A DNA stretch of 64,000 nucleotides from Desulfuromonas soudanensis (lineage in GTDB: Bacteria; Desulfobacterota; Desulfuromonadia; Desulfuromonadales; WTL): NCBI RefSeq assembly GCF_001278055.1, contig NZ_CP010802.1, positions 1,899,504 through 1,963,503 of the forward strand. The letters are read 5' to 3'. Numbering within the stretch: position 1 is the first letter of the stretch; every line of letters starts with the position of its first letter. A model generated the notes under the pieces. It saw only the letters and a program-made list of their open reading frames with translations. It did no database searches and was not told the DNA's origin. The translations under genes were made by a program, and so were the position numbers. This document shows positions 1 to 7,356 of the stretch, piece after piece.

Positions 1-306
1 CGTCCGAGCTTCCTCGTCGATCGTCCCCGTCCCCGTTTCCCCAACCGGGTGGAGATCGACAACGAGATTTCCGAGGAGTACACGGTCATCGACATCTACG
101 CCCACGACAAGGTCGGACTCCTCTATAACATCACCGACACTCTGCGGGGCCTCGGGTTGTATATCGGAGTTTCGAAGATTTCCACCAAGGTCGATCAGGT
201 TACGGACACCTTCTACATCCAGGATATCTTCGGCCAGAAGGTCACCCTTCCGGAGAAGGTCGAAGAACTGCGTTCCCGGCTCCTGGCATCCCTCGATGCC
301 GATTGA
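1..306 (+). CDS. glnD: [Protein-PII] uridylyltransferase/uridylyl-removing enzyme GlnD, C-terminal end (partial)
   Basis: Only the last ~101 residues are present; the frame is open to base 1, so the 5' part lies outside the window. The visible part is a C-terminal ACT domain (YTVIDIYAHDKVGLLYNITD, followed by a glycine-turn and the LYIGVSKISTKVDQVTDTFYI strand pattern), the arrangement that ends GlnD. In the family, GlnD uridylylates and deuridylylates the PII protein according to glutamine, which binds the tandem ACT domains. ACT domains occur in other proteins, so the assignment rests on the C-terminal position, the DTFYIQD signature and placement just before xerD. The stop codon is followed 22 bases later by the xerD start, suggesting co-transcription. 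Confidence 0.82.
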   Translation, partial: RPSFLVDRPRPRFPNRVEIDNEISEEYTVIDIYAHDKVGLLYNITDTLRGLGLYIGVSKISTKVDQVTDTFYIQDIFGQKVTLPEKVEELRSRLLASLDAD

Positions 307-328
307 TCCCTCGAAAGAAAAACAGCCG

Positions 329-1216
329 ATGAACCATCAACTCGACATCTTTCTTAATTACCTGCAGGTCGAGCGGGGCCTCTCCAAAAACACGCTCGAC
401 GCCTACGGTCGCGACCTGGCCCGCTATCTCGATTTTCTCGAGGGGGCCGGGATTTCCGTCCCCGGCGAGATCTCTCCGCCGGTGATCCTGCATTTTCTCG
501 CCCACCTCAAGGAGTTCGGCCTGTCGGCCCGCAGCCGTGCCCGCGCCCTGGTCTCCCTTCGCATGTTCCACAAGTTTCTTCTGGCCGAGGGAATGGTCGA
601 CACCAACCCGACCACCCGGGTCGAGGCGCCGCGAACCCTGACCTCCCTCCCCCATACCCTCTCCCCCTCCGAGGTCGAGCGCCTGCTGGCGGCGCCTCGG
701 GGGATCGTCCCCCTTGATCTGCGCGATCGGGCGATGCTCGAGGTCCTCTATGCCACCGGGCTGCGGGTCTCGGAACTGATCGCCCTCAGATACGGCGATC
801 TGCAGCTCGATGTCGGTTATCTCACCACCGTCGGCAAGCGTTCCAAGGAGCGGATTGTTCCCCTGGGGGAGACGGCAATGATCGAGCTGCGCCGCTATCT
901 CAGCCTCGGGCGTCCGTTATTGGCCAAGGAGGGCAGTGGGACCACCCTTTTTCTTAACCGCCGGGGGAAGGGGTTGACACGCCAGGGGTTCTGGAAGATT
1001 ATAAAGCGCCGTGCCCTGGAGGCGGGGATTCTCAAGAACATCATGCCCCATACCCTGCGGCATTCTTTTGCGACCCATCTGCTGGAAAACGGCGCCGACC
1101 TCCGGGCGGTGCAGACCATGCTCGGACACGCGGATATTTCCACCACCCAGATCTATACCCACGTGACCCGCGAACGCCTGCGGAAAGTCCATGAACAGTT
1201 TCATCCCCGCGGTTAA
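329..1216 (+). CDS. xerD: Site-specific tyrosine recombinase XerD
   Basis: A 295-residue tyrosine recombinase of normal Xer length. It has an N-terminal SAM-like core-binding domain (about residues 5-90, VERGLSKNTLDAYGRDL) and a C-terminal catalytic domain. The catalytic set is visible: Arg in ATGLRVSEL, Lys in the GKRSKERIVPL hairpin, HTLRHSF (HxxR), LGHADISTT, and the nucleophile Tyr in QIYTHV. Xer recombinases resolve chromosome dimers at dif with FtsK. I chose ATG 329; an in-frame start at 296 would overlap glnD and adds a non-conserved leader. XerC and XerD cannot be separated with certainty from sequence alone, but the context and sequence favour XerD. Confidence 0.88.
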   Translation: MNHQLDIFLNYLQVERGLSKNTLDAYGRDLARYLDFLEGAGISVPGEISPPVILHFLAHLKEFGLSARSRARALVSLRMFHKFLLAEGMVDTNPTTRVEAPRTLTSLPHTLSPSEVERLLAAPRGIVPLDLRDRAMLEVLYATGLRVSELIALRYGDLQLDVGYLTTVGKRSKERIVPLGETAMIELRRYLSLGRPLLAKEGSGTTLFLNRRGKGLTRQGFWKIIKRRALEAGILKNIMPHTLRHSFATHLLENGADLRAVQTMLGHADISTTQIYTHVTRERLRKVHEQFHPRG

Positions 1217-1319
1217 TGGGGATTCTTTCCTGTCCCGTTTCCTGATGTCATGAACCGGCAGGGGCCGCCCCTTGGAGGCGCGCCTCTTCCCTGACCCTGA
1301 ATTCTTCGATGAGGAACCG

Positions 1320-2534
1320 ATGAAGTATATTGTTTTGCTCGGTGACGGCATGGCCGACGAGCCTGTGGCCGAACTCGACTCAAGGACCCCTCTCCAGGCG
1401 GCGCACACGCCGCGCATGGACGCTCTGGCCGGGGTGGCCGAGCTCGGACTGGTGGAAACGATCCCTGCCGGAATGCATCCGGGGAGCGACGTCGCTAACC
1501 TTTCGGTCTTCGGTTACGATCCTGCCACCTGCTACAGCGGCCGCTCCCCCCTCGAGGCGGCAAGCATGGGGGTCGAACTCGCCCCGGAAGACGTCGCCTT
1601 TCGCCTCAATCTGGTTCATCTGCAGGCTCATTACGGCAAACTCTATATGGCGGACTTTTCCGCCGGTCACATCTCCACCGACGAAGCCCGGGAGTTGATC
1701 GAGACCCTGCAGGCGGAGCTCGGCGACGAGGAATTCCGTTTCACCACCGGGGTTTCCTACCGCCACCTCCTGGTCTGGAAGGGGGGGAAGGACCAGCTCA
1801 GCTTCACCCCTCCCCACGACATCACTCACCAGGGGATTGAAGAGCATCTTCCTAAGGGAGAAGGCGCCGATCGACTCATGGCGCTGATGAACGCCTCGCA
1901 GCTGATTCTCCATAACCATCCGGTGAACGAGCGCCGGGTCCGGCTCGGACTGACCTCGGCCAACTCTATCTGGCTCTGGGGGCATGGACGCGCACCGAAG
2001 ATGGAAACGATGCAGGAGAAGTTCGGTGTCAGCGGCGCCGTCATCTCCGCCGTCGACCTGATCAACGGAATCGGCATTTACGCCGGGCTCGACGTCATCA
2101 AGGTTCCCGGTGCGACCGGCTACATCGACACCAACTACCGGGGGAAGGCCGAAGCGGCCCTTGAAGCCCTGAAGACCCGGGATTTCGTCTACCTGCACGT
2201 CGAGGCTCCGGACGAGGCGGCCCATGCCGGGAACCTCGACGACAAGGTCAGGGCGATCGAGTCCTTTGACGAGCTGGTGGTGGGGACCGTTCTCGACGGC
2301 TTGCCGGCTTTCGGCGACTACCGGGTCCTGATCCTCCCCGACCATCCGACCCCCGTCGCCCGCATGACCCATACCAGCGATCCGGTCCCCTATCTCCTCT
2401 TTGATTCGGCCGGCGCCTTCCCCCCGCGGCGCCCGGCGAAGGGCTACAGCGAAGAGGCGGCGGCCGAGAGCGGAATTCTGCTTCCGGAGGGGCATCGGCT
2501 GATGGAGCGGTTTATTTCCCGCAGTCTCGTCTGA
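1320..2534 (+). CDS. ApgM-type alkaline-phosphatase-superfamily enzyme (2,3-BPG-independent phosphoglycerate mutase or proposed homoserine kinase)
   Basis: A 404-residue member of the archaeal-type cofactor-independent phosphoglycerate mutase group in the alkaline phosphatase superfamily. The metal-binding start MKYIVLLGDGMAD, the MHPGSDVANLSVFGYDP segment with the nucleophilic Ser, and the later HVEAPDEAAHAGN and LPDHPTP metal-ligand motifs are all present, so it should be active. In Geobacter and relatives a branch of this family has been proposed to act as homoserine kinase, replacing ThrB. Sequence alone does not decide between the two roles. ATG 1320 was chosen because the conserved N-terminus begins there; the in-frame start at 1272 adds 16 unconserved residues. 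A strong terminator follows. Confidence 0.8.
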   Translation: MKYIVLLGDGMADEPVAELDSRTPLQAAHTPRMDALAGVAELGLVETIPAGMHPGSDVANLSVFGYDPATCYSGRSPLEAASMGVELAPEDVAFRLNLVHLQAHYGKLYMADFSAGHISTDEARELIETLQAELGDEEFRFTTGVSYRHLLVWKGGKDQLSFTPPHDITHQGIEEHLPKGEGADRLMALMNASQLILHNHPVNERRVRLGLTSANSIWLWGHGRAPKMETMQEKFGVSGAVISAVDLINGIGIYAGLDVIKVPGATGYIDTNYRGKAEAALEALKTRDFVYLHVEAPDEAAHAGNLDDKVRAIESFDELVVGTVLDGLPAFGDYRVLILPDHPTPVARMTHTSDPVPYLLFDSAGAFPPRRPAKGYSEEAAAESGILLPEGHRLMERFISRSLV

Positions 2535-2552
2535 GTTGCCTGCCTTGAAATT

Positions 2553-2591
2553 GCAAAAAAGGGGTGTCCGTGAAGGGCATCCCTTTTTTGC
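2553..2591 (+). terminator. Intrinsic terminator after the ApgM-like gene
   Basis: GCAAAAAAGGG at 2553-2563 pairs perfectly with CCCTTTTTTGC at 2581-2591. The A/T tracts on both arms would let it work in both directions, which suits the convergent slp gene that ends at 2613. Confidence 0.8.
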
Positions 2592-2612
2592 TTTTGGTTC
2601 CGGGGCTTCGCT

Positions 2613-3194
2613 TCAGGGGCGGATCCAATAGGGAGACCAGGGATAGGGAGCGTATCCCGGGTCGTAGGGATTGCCGCGGAGCGGCCAGTCGGGGGGGACA
2701 TAGTAGGGGAAATAGGGGTAGGGGTGGGGATGGATTCCGTAGCGGAAGGGCGTATCCCAGAGGTAGAGTTCGATGAGCTCGAAGACGGGATAGTTATAGG
2801 TGATCGTTCCCAGAAGAGCTGTTTGGCTCCCGGCAACCCGGGCCGTCAGGGTCACAAGACGCCCTTCCTGGTAAAGAGCGGGGTCGAGAAGTCTTTTGCT
2901 GTGGACAAGAAAGCGTCCCCCCGACTCGTCGACGGCCACCGGTTCACCCCAGCGATCGAGCTTCCAGCGGAAGATTTCCAGAGTCGATCCTTTCTCGTCC
3001 AGGCGGGTCTCGACGATTGTTCCCCCCAGGAGCAGGATCTGGCCGAGGTGTTCTTCGGGGGCGTCCTTGACTGTGGTGAAAGCGACTCCCGGAGTGATCT
3101 CGCTGCGGGCCTGTCGGGAAATGACGTGGCTGCAGGAGGAGGAAAAAACAACCACCGCAAGCAGCAGGGGGAGGAGGATGGGTTTGGTGGGCAT
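2613..3194 (-). CDS. slp: Slp-family outer-membrane lipoprotein
   Basis: A 193-residue lipoprotein: basic N-terminus, hydrophobic core and lipobox ending FSSSCS. The body matches the Slp family pattern (VISRQARSEI, then VLLGGTIVETR-like and LEIFRWKLDRWGEP, then RFLVHS and GRLVTLTARVAG). Slp proteins are starvation- or stress-related outer-membrane lipoproteins of unknown molecular function. The C-terminal ~35 residues are unusually rich in Pro and Tyr (repeated PYPY/PYW), an extension I have not matched to a known motif. ATG at 3194 has GGAGG 5 bases upstream; an upstream TTG at 3206 is less likely. The gene stands alone, divergent from the ferredoxin operon, with a palindrome in its upstream region. 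Confidence 0.78.
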   Translation of the reverse strand: MPTKPILLPLLLAVVVFSSSCSHVISRQARSEITPGVAFTTVKDAPEEHLGQILLLGGTIVETRLDEKGSTLEIFRWKLDRWGEPVAVDESGGRFLVHSKRLLDPALYQEGRLVTLTARVAGSQTALLGTITYNYPVFELIELYLWDTPFRYGIHPHPYPYFPYYVPPDWPLRGNPYDPGYAPYPWSPYWIRP

Positions 3195-3221
3195 GGCGGC
3201 CTCCAAGGGTGATGCCGTACT

Positions 3222-3239
3222 CTTTGTCGAGCGACAAAG
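3222..3239. promoter_or_regulatory. Perfect 8-2-8 palindrome upstream of slp (candidate operator)
   Basis: CTTTGTCG (3222-3229), two bases, then CGACAAAG (3232-3239). It lies 28 bases upstream of the slp start in the slp/ferredoxin divergent region. It could be a dimeric repressor site or a leader hairpin; no T-tract follows, so it is not a terminator. Confidence 0.4.
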
Positions 3240-3376
3240 TTGTTAAAATCCGGGGCGTTGAGCTTGTCCTGCCCGGAGAAGGGAGGGAATTGGGGGTTGA
3301 CTTGTTTCCCTCTGATCTGTTAGGTTGCCAAGATTATAACCGGTTTCCCGACCGCTGCAGGAAAGGATTTCAGAAC

Positions 3377-3598
3377 GTGCCCAAGATAGTTATCGACGAA
3401 TCCCGCTGCAAGGGGTGCGCGCTCTGCACCATCGCCTGTCCCCGTCAGCTCCTTCATCTTAGCGACAGAATCAACCGCCAGGGGTTTTTGCCGGTCGTCA
3501 TCACCGCCGAAGAGCTCGGTCGCTGCACCTCCTGCGCCCTGTGCGCCCAGATCTGTCCCGACGTCGCCATTGCCGTCTATCGCCAAAAGATACAGTGA
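3377..3598 (+). CDS. 2-oxoacid:ferredoxin oxidoreductase, ferredoxin-type (delta) subunit
   Basis: A 73-residue protein with two 4Fe-4S cluster motifs, CKGCALCTIACP and CTSCALCAQICP, the hallmark of the small ferredoxin-like subunit of four-subunit 2-oxoacid oxidoreductases. It carries electrons from the TPP-bound oxidised 2-oxoacid toward external ferredoxin. GTG 3377 is chosen: the protein then starts PKIVIDESRC, as family members do, with AGGA 9-12 bases upstream. It opens an operon with the alpha, beta and gamma subunits, all on the same strand at short spacing. Confidence 0.85.
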   Translation: MPKIVIDESRCKGCALCTIACPRQLLHLSDRINRQGFLPVVITAEELGRCTSCALCAQICPDVAIAVYRQKIQ

Positions 3599-3646
3599 CG
3601 CCCCCTGCGCTGCACCGGCGGCCGGGTGGTTTCTCCGGAGGATTCA

Positions 3647-4711
3647 TTGAGTAAGAGGCTTTTTGTCAAAGGGAACGAAGCGGTCGCCATGGGCGCCATC
3701 GCCGCCGGGTGCCGATACTATTTCGGCTATCCGATCACGCCGCAGAGCGATATTCCCGAATACATGTCGCGGGAACTCCCCAGGCTCGGCGGCGTCTTCA
3801 TCCAGGCCGAGAGCGAGATCGCCTCGATCAACATGCTCCTCGGGGCGAGTGCTTCGGGAGCCCGGGGGATGACCTCGTCGTCGAGTCCCGGCATCTCTCT
3901 TAAACAGGAGGGGCTCTCCTACATGGCCGGCAGCGAACTCCCCGGCCTGATCGTCAATATCTGCCGCTCCGGCCCCGGTCTCGGCGGCATCGATGCCTCC
4001 CAGGGCGACTACTTTCAGTCGGTGAAGGGGGGAGGGCATGGCGGCTACCACCTCATCGTTCTGGCCCCCCATTCGGTGCAGGAGATGTACGATCTCACCA
4101 TTCTCGGTTTCGACCTCTCCGATCGTTACCGGGTGCCGGCCATGCTCCTCGGCGATTCGGTGATCGGCCAAATGAAGGAAGCCCTCGTCCCGCACCCCTA
4201 CGTGGCCCCGGAACTCCCCGCCAAGGACTGGGCGGTGACCGGCAAGGGGGGGCGCAGCGACCAGAAGATCGTCAAATCCCTCTTTCTCGGTGACGGCGAA
4301 CTCGAGGCCCACAACTGGCGTCTCCACGACAAATATCGCCTCCTCAAGGAAAACGAGGTCCGTTATGAGGGGGTCGAACTCGATGACGCCGAACTGACGG
4401 TCACCGCCTTCGGTTCCGCGGCGCGAATCGCCAAGACCGCCATCGCCATGGCGCGCCGGGAGGGGCTCAAGGTCGGGCTGTTGCGGCCGATCACCCTCTT
4501 CCCCTTCCCCGAGAAAGCCTTTGCCGCGGCGACGGCCCGGTGCAAGAGGGTCCTGTGCATCGAGCTCAACGCCGGACAGATGGTGGAGGACGTGCGCCTT
4601 TCGGTGACTCGCGACGCCGATGTCTATTTCTACGGCCGTCCCCCCGGCGCCGGCTCCCTGCCGACCCCGGAGGAACTGCTGGAGCAGATCCGCAAGCACT
4701 ACAAGGATTGA
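3647..4711 (+). CDS. vorB: 2-oxoacid:ferredoxin oxidoreductase alpha subunit (VorB/KorA type)
   Basis: A 354-residue subunit with the pyrimidine-binding transketolase-like fold: GNEAVAMGAIAAGCRYYFGYPITPQSD at the start, then an ESEIASINMLLGAS segment with the TPP-activating Glu and the MTSSSSPGISLKQEGLSYMAG region typical of the VorB (2-ketoisovalerate) branch. The C-terminal ~90 residues form the transketolase C-like domain. The complex oxidatively decarboxylates a 2-oxoacid with CoA, or runs in reverse as a carboxylating enzyme. TTG 3647 is preferred because GGAGGA precedes it by 6 bases; GTG 3626 is possible. Whether the substrate is branched-chain 2-oxoacid or 2-oxoglutarate cannot be settled here. 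Confidence 0.86.
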   Translation: MSKRLFVKGNEAVAMGAIAAGCRYYFGYPITPQSDIPEYMSRELPRLGGVFIQAESEIASINMLLGASASGARGMTSSSSPGISLKQEGLSYMAGSELPGLIVNICRSGPGLGGIDASQGDYFQSVKGGGHGGYHLIVLAPHSVQEMYDLTILGFDLSDRYRVPAMLLGDSVIGQMKEALVPHPYVAPELPAKDWAVTGKGGRSDQKIVKSLFLGDGELEAHNWRLHDKYRLLKENEVRYEGVELDDAELTVTAFGSAARIAKTAIAMARREGLKVGLLRPITLFPFPEKAFAAATARCKRVLCIELNAGQMVEDVRLSVTRDADVYFYGRPPGAGSLPTPEELLEQIRKHYKD

Positions 4712-4713
4712 GC

Positions 4714-5466
4714 ATGAACGAACCCATGGAAAAGGTCTTCGGACATCCCGTCTCCCTCAAAAACGTGCAGACCCATTTCTGCCCCGGTTGCCAGCACGGC
4801 ACCATTCACCGCCTGGTGGCCGAGGCGATAGACCATTTCGGGGTCCAGCAGCGCACCATCGGGGTGGCCTCCGTCGGCTGCAGCGTCTTTCTCTACGGCT
4901 ACTTCGACATCGACGTCGTCGAAGCTCCCCACGGCCGGGCTCCGGCCGTGGCCACCGGCGTCAAGCGTGTCCATCAGGACAGGATCGTCTTCACCTATCA
5001 GGGGGACGGCGACCTGGCGGCCATCGGCACCAGTGAAATCATCCACGCCGCCAACCGCGGGGAAAAGATGACGGTCATCTTTGTCAACAACACCACCTAC
5101 GGCATGACCGGCGGGCAGATGGCCCCGACCACCCTTCCGGGACAAAAGACCGTGACCTCCCCTTACGGGCGGGATGTCGGGATCGACGGTTACCCGATCC
5201 GCATGGCCGAACTGCTTTCGGTGCTCGAGGGGACCGCGTATGTGGCACGGGTGGCGGTGAACTCGCCGAAAAACCTTCTCCAGGCCGGCAAGGTGATCCG
5301 CAGAGCCTTCGAATACCAGGTGGAAAACCGCGGCTTCTCCTTTGTCGAGGTCCTCTCGGCCTGTCCCACCAACTGGGGGATGAACCCCCTCAAGGCCAAC
5401 GAGCGGGTGGAGTCGGAGATGATCCCCTATTTTCACCTGGGGACGTTCAAGGATATCGCCGGCTGA
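4714..5466 (+). CDS. 2-oxoacid:ferredoxin oxidoreductase beta subunit (TPP-binding)
   Basis: A 250-residue TPP-binding subunit. THFCPGCQHGTIHRL carries the N-terminal cysteine pair, GDGDLAAIGTSEIIHAANR is the GDGD...N thiamine-pyrophosphate/Mg motif, and NNTTYGMTGGQMAPTT is the family signature following it. This short beta subunit pairs with the preceding alpha chain to form the active site. The ATG at 4714 starts two bases after the alpha stop codon, so translation is probably coupled. An alternative ATG at 4726 would remove four residues. Confidence 0.88.
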   Translation: MNEPMEKVFGHPVSLKNVQTHFCPGCQHGTIHRLVAEAIDHFGVQQRTIGVASVGCSVFLYGYFDIDVVEAPHGRAPAVATGVKRVHQDRIVFTYQGDGDLAAIGTSEIIHAANRGEKMTVIFVNNTTYGMTGGQMAPTTLPGQKTVTSPYGRDVGIDGYPIRMAELLSVLEGTAYVARVAVNSPKNLLQAGKVIRRAFEYQVENRGFSFVEVLSACPTNWGMNPLKANERVESEMIPYFHLGTFKDIAG

Positions 5467-5478
5467 GGCCGCCTCCCC

Positions 5479-6063
5479 ATGAAAGCTCATTTCTCTACGG
5501 ATAAACAGATGACTTACGACGTTTTTATGGCCGGCTTCGGCGGGCAGGGTATCCTCCTTATCGGCAATCTCCTCTCCTATGCCGCCATTGCCGAGGGGAA
5601 AAACGTCTCCTACTTTCCGGCCTACGGCGTGGAAAAGCGCGGCGGCGCCGCCACCTGCACGGTGGTCATCTCCGACGGCGAGGTCGGCTCTCCTGTGGTC
5701 GGCAACCCGGCGGCGGCCCTGATTCTCAACCAGCTCTCCATGGAAAAATATTTTCCGCGGGTTCGCTCCGGCGGCTTCTGCCTCGTCAACTCCTCTCTGG
5801 TGGCGGAGAGCTCCGTCAGCAGGACGGATCTCGACCTGCTGCTGATCCCCGTCAACGAAATGGCCATCGAGGCCGGCGATCCCCGGCTGGGAAACATGAT
5901 TACCATCGGAGCCTATGCCCAACGAACCGGGGCAGTCTCCCTCGACAGTCTCAAGGAGGCGCTGCGGGAGGTTCTTCCCGAGCGCAATCACGGTTTTATC
6001 CCCATGAATATCCGCGCCATCGACAGCGGTGCGGCCTTTGCCAGGGACGCCGCCCCGAAGTAA
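5479..6063 (+). CDS. 2-oxoacid:ferredoxin oxidoreductase gamma subunit
   Basis: A 194-residue protein of the pyruvate/ketoisovalerate oxidoreductase catalytic (gamma) domain. The signature MAGFGGQGILLIGNLL and the FPAYGVEKRGGAATCTVVIS segment are clear. In the complex this subunit contributes the CoA-binding part. It is the last gene of the four-gene operon, 12 bases after the beta subunit, and is followed by a hairpin. The first 11 residues precede the conserved core, so ATG 5509 (MTYDVFMAGF) is an alternative start. Confidence 0.86.
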   Translation: MKAHFSTDKQMTYDVFMAGFGGQGILLIGNLLSYAAIAEGKNVSYFPAYGVEKRGGAATCTVVISDGEVGSPVVGNPAAALILNQLSMEKYFPRVRSGGFCLVNSSLVAESSVSRTDLDLLLIPVNEMAIEAGDPRLGNMITIGAYAQRTGAVSLDSLKEALREVLPERNHGFIPMNIRAIDSGAAFARDAAPK

Positions 6064-6095
6064 GAGGCTCTGGAACGCTTCGGCTTTCCTTTGAG

Positions 6096-6128
6096 AACAA
6101 GGCCGGGGCCCGGGGTTCCGGCCTTGTT
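6096..6128 (+). terminator. Hairpin after the 2-oxoacid oxidoreductase operon
   Basis: AACAAGGCCGG (6096-6106) pairs with CCGGCCTTGTT (6118-6128), an 11-bp perfect stem. The downstream T-run is short (GGGTTT), so termination may be partial. Confidence 0.6.
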
Positions 6129-6168
6129 GGGTTTAAAACCGCAAAAGTGAACGGCCTATGGGGGAGTC

Positions 6169-6585
6169 ATGACCCACGTCAGATACGTCAAACTCTACAA
6201 GGCGGAAAAAGCCCGCCATCTTTGCGAACTGGCCGAAGAGTTCATGCTGGCCGGGAGGCGGGTGCTGATCATCGTGCAGGATGAGAACCAGGGAGTCACC
6301 CTCGATCGTTTCATGTGGACCTGGAAGAAGGGGGCGTTTATCCCCCATGCCTATGACAACGGTGCCGTCGACTGTCTCGACGAGCCGGTGGTGATCGGCA
6401 CAAGCGAGCGCAACCCGAGCGGGGCGCGGATTCTGATCATGGGGAAGCCCTGCGGCCTCGCCTTCGCCCGGCAGTTCGACGAGGTGATCGATTTTGCCGA
6501 ACTCTACGACCAGACGCTGGCCGAGGAGTCGCGACGTCGCTATGCCGAATTCCGCGGCGCCGGGTTTGAACTCGATGTCCGTTAA
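6169..6585 (+). CDS. holC: DNA polymerase III chi subunit HolC
   Basis: A 138-residue protein of normal HolC length. The order of conserved segments fits the family: KAEKARHLCELAEE, the RVLIIVQDENQ strand, LDRFMWTWKKGAFIPHAY, and a VVIGTSERNPSGARILIM region near the middle. Chi links the clamp loader (through psi) to single-stranded DNA-binding protein. GGGGG lies 5 bases before ATG 6169. It overlaps the following rsmE by 11 bases, so the two are probably co-translated. Confidence 0.83.
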   Translation: MTHVRYVKLYKAEKARHLCELAEEFMLAGRRVLIIVQDENQGVTLDRFMWTWKKGAFIPHAYDNGAVDCLDEPVVIGTSERNPSGARILIMGKPCGLAFARQFDEVIDFAELYDQTLAEESRRRYAEFRGAGFELDVR

Positions 6586-7333
6586 TGGCGGCGGCCGTGC
6601 CAGCCTCGTTTCTCTTACGGCCGTCCCCGTTCTCGAAACGGAGGTTCGCCTCGGTCGGGAGGGTGCTGCGGCCCTGGCCCTCTGGCAAGCCCGCCCCGGA
6701 GAGATTCTCACAGTAGTCGACCCCGAGCAGGGGTGGTACCGCGCCCGTCTCCTGAATCTGGAAGCGGATGGAGCCGTTGTCGTCCCCTTTGCCCGTCTTT
6801 CTCACCCCGCCGAGAGCCCGCTGGCCATCGAGGTTTACCAGGCGCTTCCCGAAAAGGAGCGTTTCGAACTGATCCTGCAGAAATTGACCGAAATCGGTGT
6901 GTACCGGATCGCCCCCTGTCTCTCCAGGCGCTCCATCACGCTGCAGGAGCGGGATGCAGGGCAGAAAAAGTCCCACCGCTGGCCCGAGGTGCTGTTGCGG
7001 GCGGCAAGGCAATGCCGGCGCGGCATGATCCCGGAACTTATGCCGGTTCTCACCTGGGAAGAAACCCTCGATCAGGCGCAACATGCGGACCTTAAGCTGA
7101 TCCTCTATGAAGGAGAGGCACCCTGGACCCTCAGGGAAGTTCTGGCGAAGGACAATCCTCAATGCATCGCCCTGCTCGTCGGTCCCGAAGGGGGCTTTGC
7201 CGATGACGAGGTCGCCGAGGCACAACAAAAGGGGTTCCTGCCGGTTTCCATCGGCCCGAGGATTTTTCGTACCGAGACGGCCGCCATTGTCGGCGCCGCT
7301 CTCCTGCAGTTCGCCGCCGGCGATCTCGGCTAG
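6575..7333 (+). CDS. rsmE: 16S rRNA (uracil-1498 N3)-methyltransferase RsmE
   Basis: A 252-residue SPOUT methyltransferase. The C-terminal part is typical: PEKERFELILQKLTEIGV, SRRS, HRWPEVLLRAARQCRR, then VGPEGGFADDEV and IGPRIFRTETAAI, which form the trefoil knot and SAM pocket. The first ~60 residues correspond to the PUA-like RNA-binding domain but lack the usual MRRFF start and the AHHLLRVLR motif, so this domain is degenerate. The ATG at 6575 lies inside the end of holC. The product methylates U1498 of 16S rRNA in the family. Confidence 0.85.
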   Translation: MSVNGGGRASLVSLTAVPVLETEVRLGREGAAALALWQARPGEILTVVDPEQGWYRARLLNLEADGAVVVPFARLSHPAESPLAIEVYQALPEKERFELILQKLTEIGVYRIAPCLSRRSITLQERDAGQKKSHRWPEVLLRAARQCRRGMIPELMPVLTWEETLDQAQHADLKLILYEGEAPWTLREVLAKDNPQCIALLVGPEGGFADDEVAEAQQKGFLPVSIGPRIFRTETAAIVGAALLQFAAGDLG

Positions 7334-7356
7334 ATTTGCAAAGGATTGAAGGGAAG

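Noticed and set aside
3626-3646. GTG 3626 as start of the 2-oxoacid oxidoreductase alpha subunit
   Set aside because: TTG 3647 has GGAGGA at correct spacing, and the extra seven residues are not part of the conserved N-terminus.
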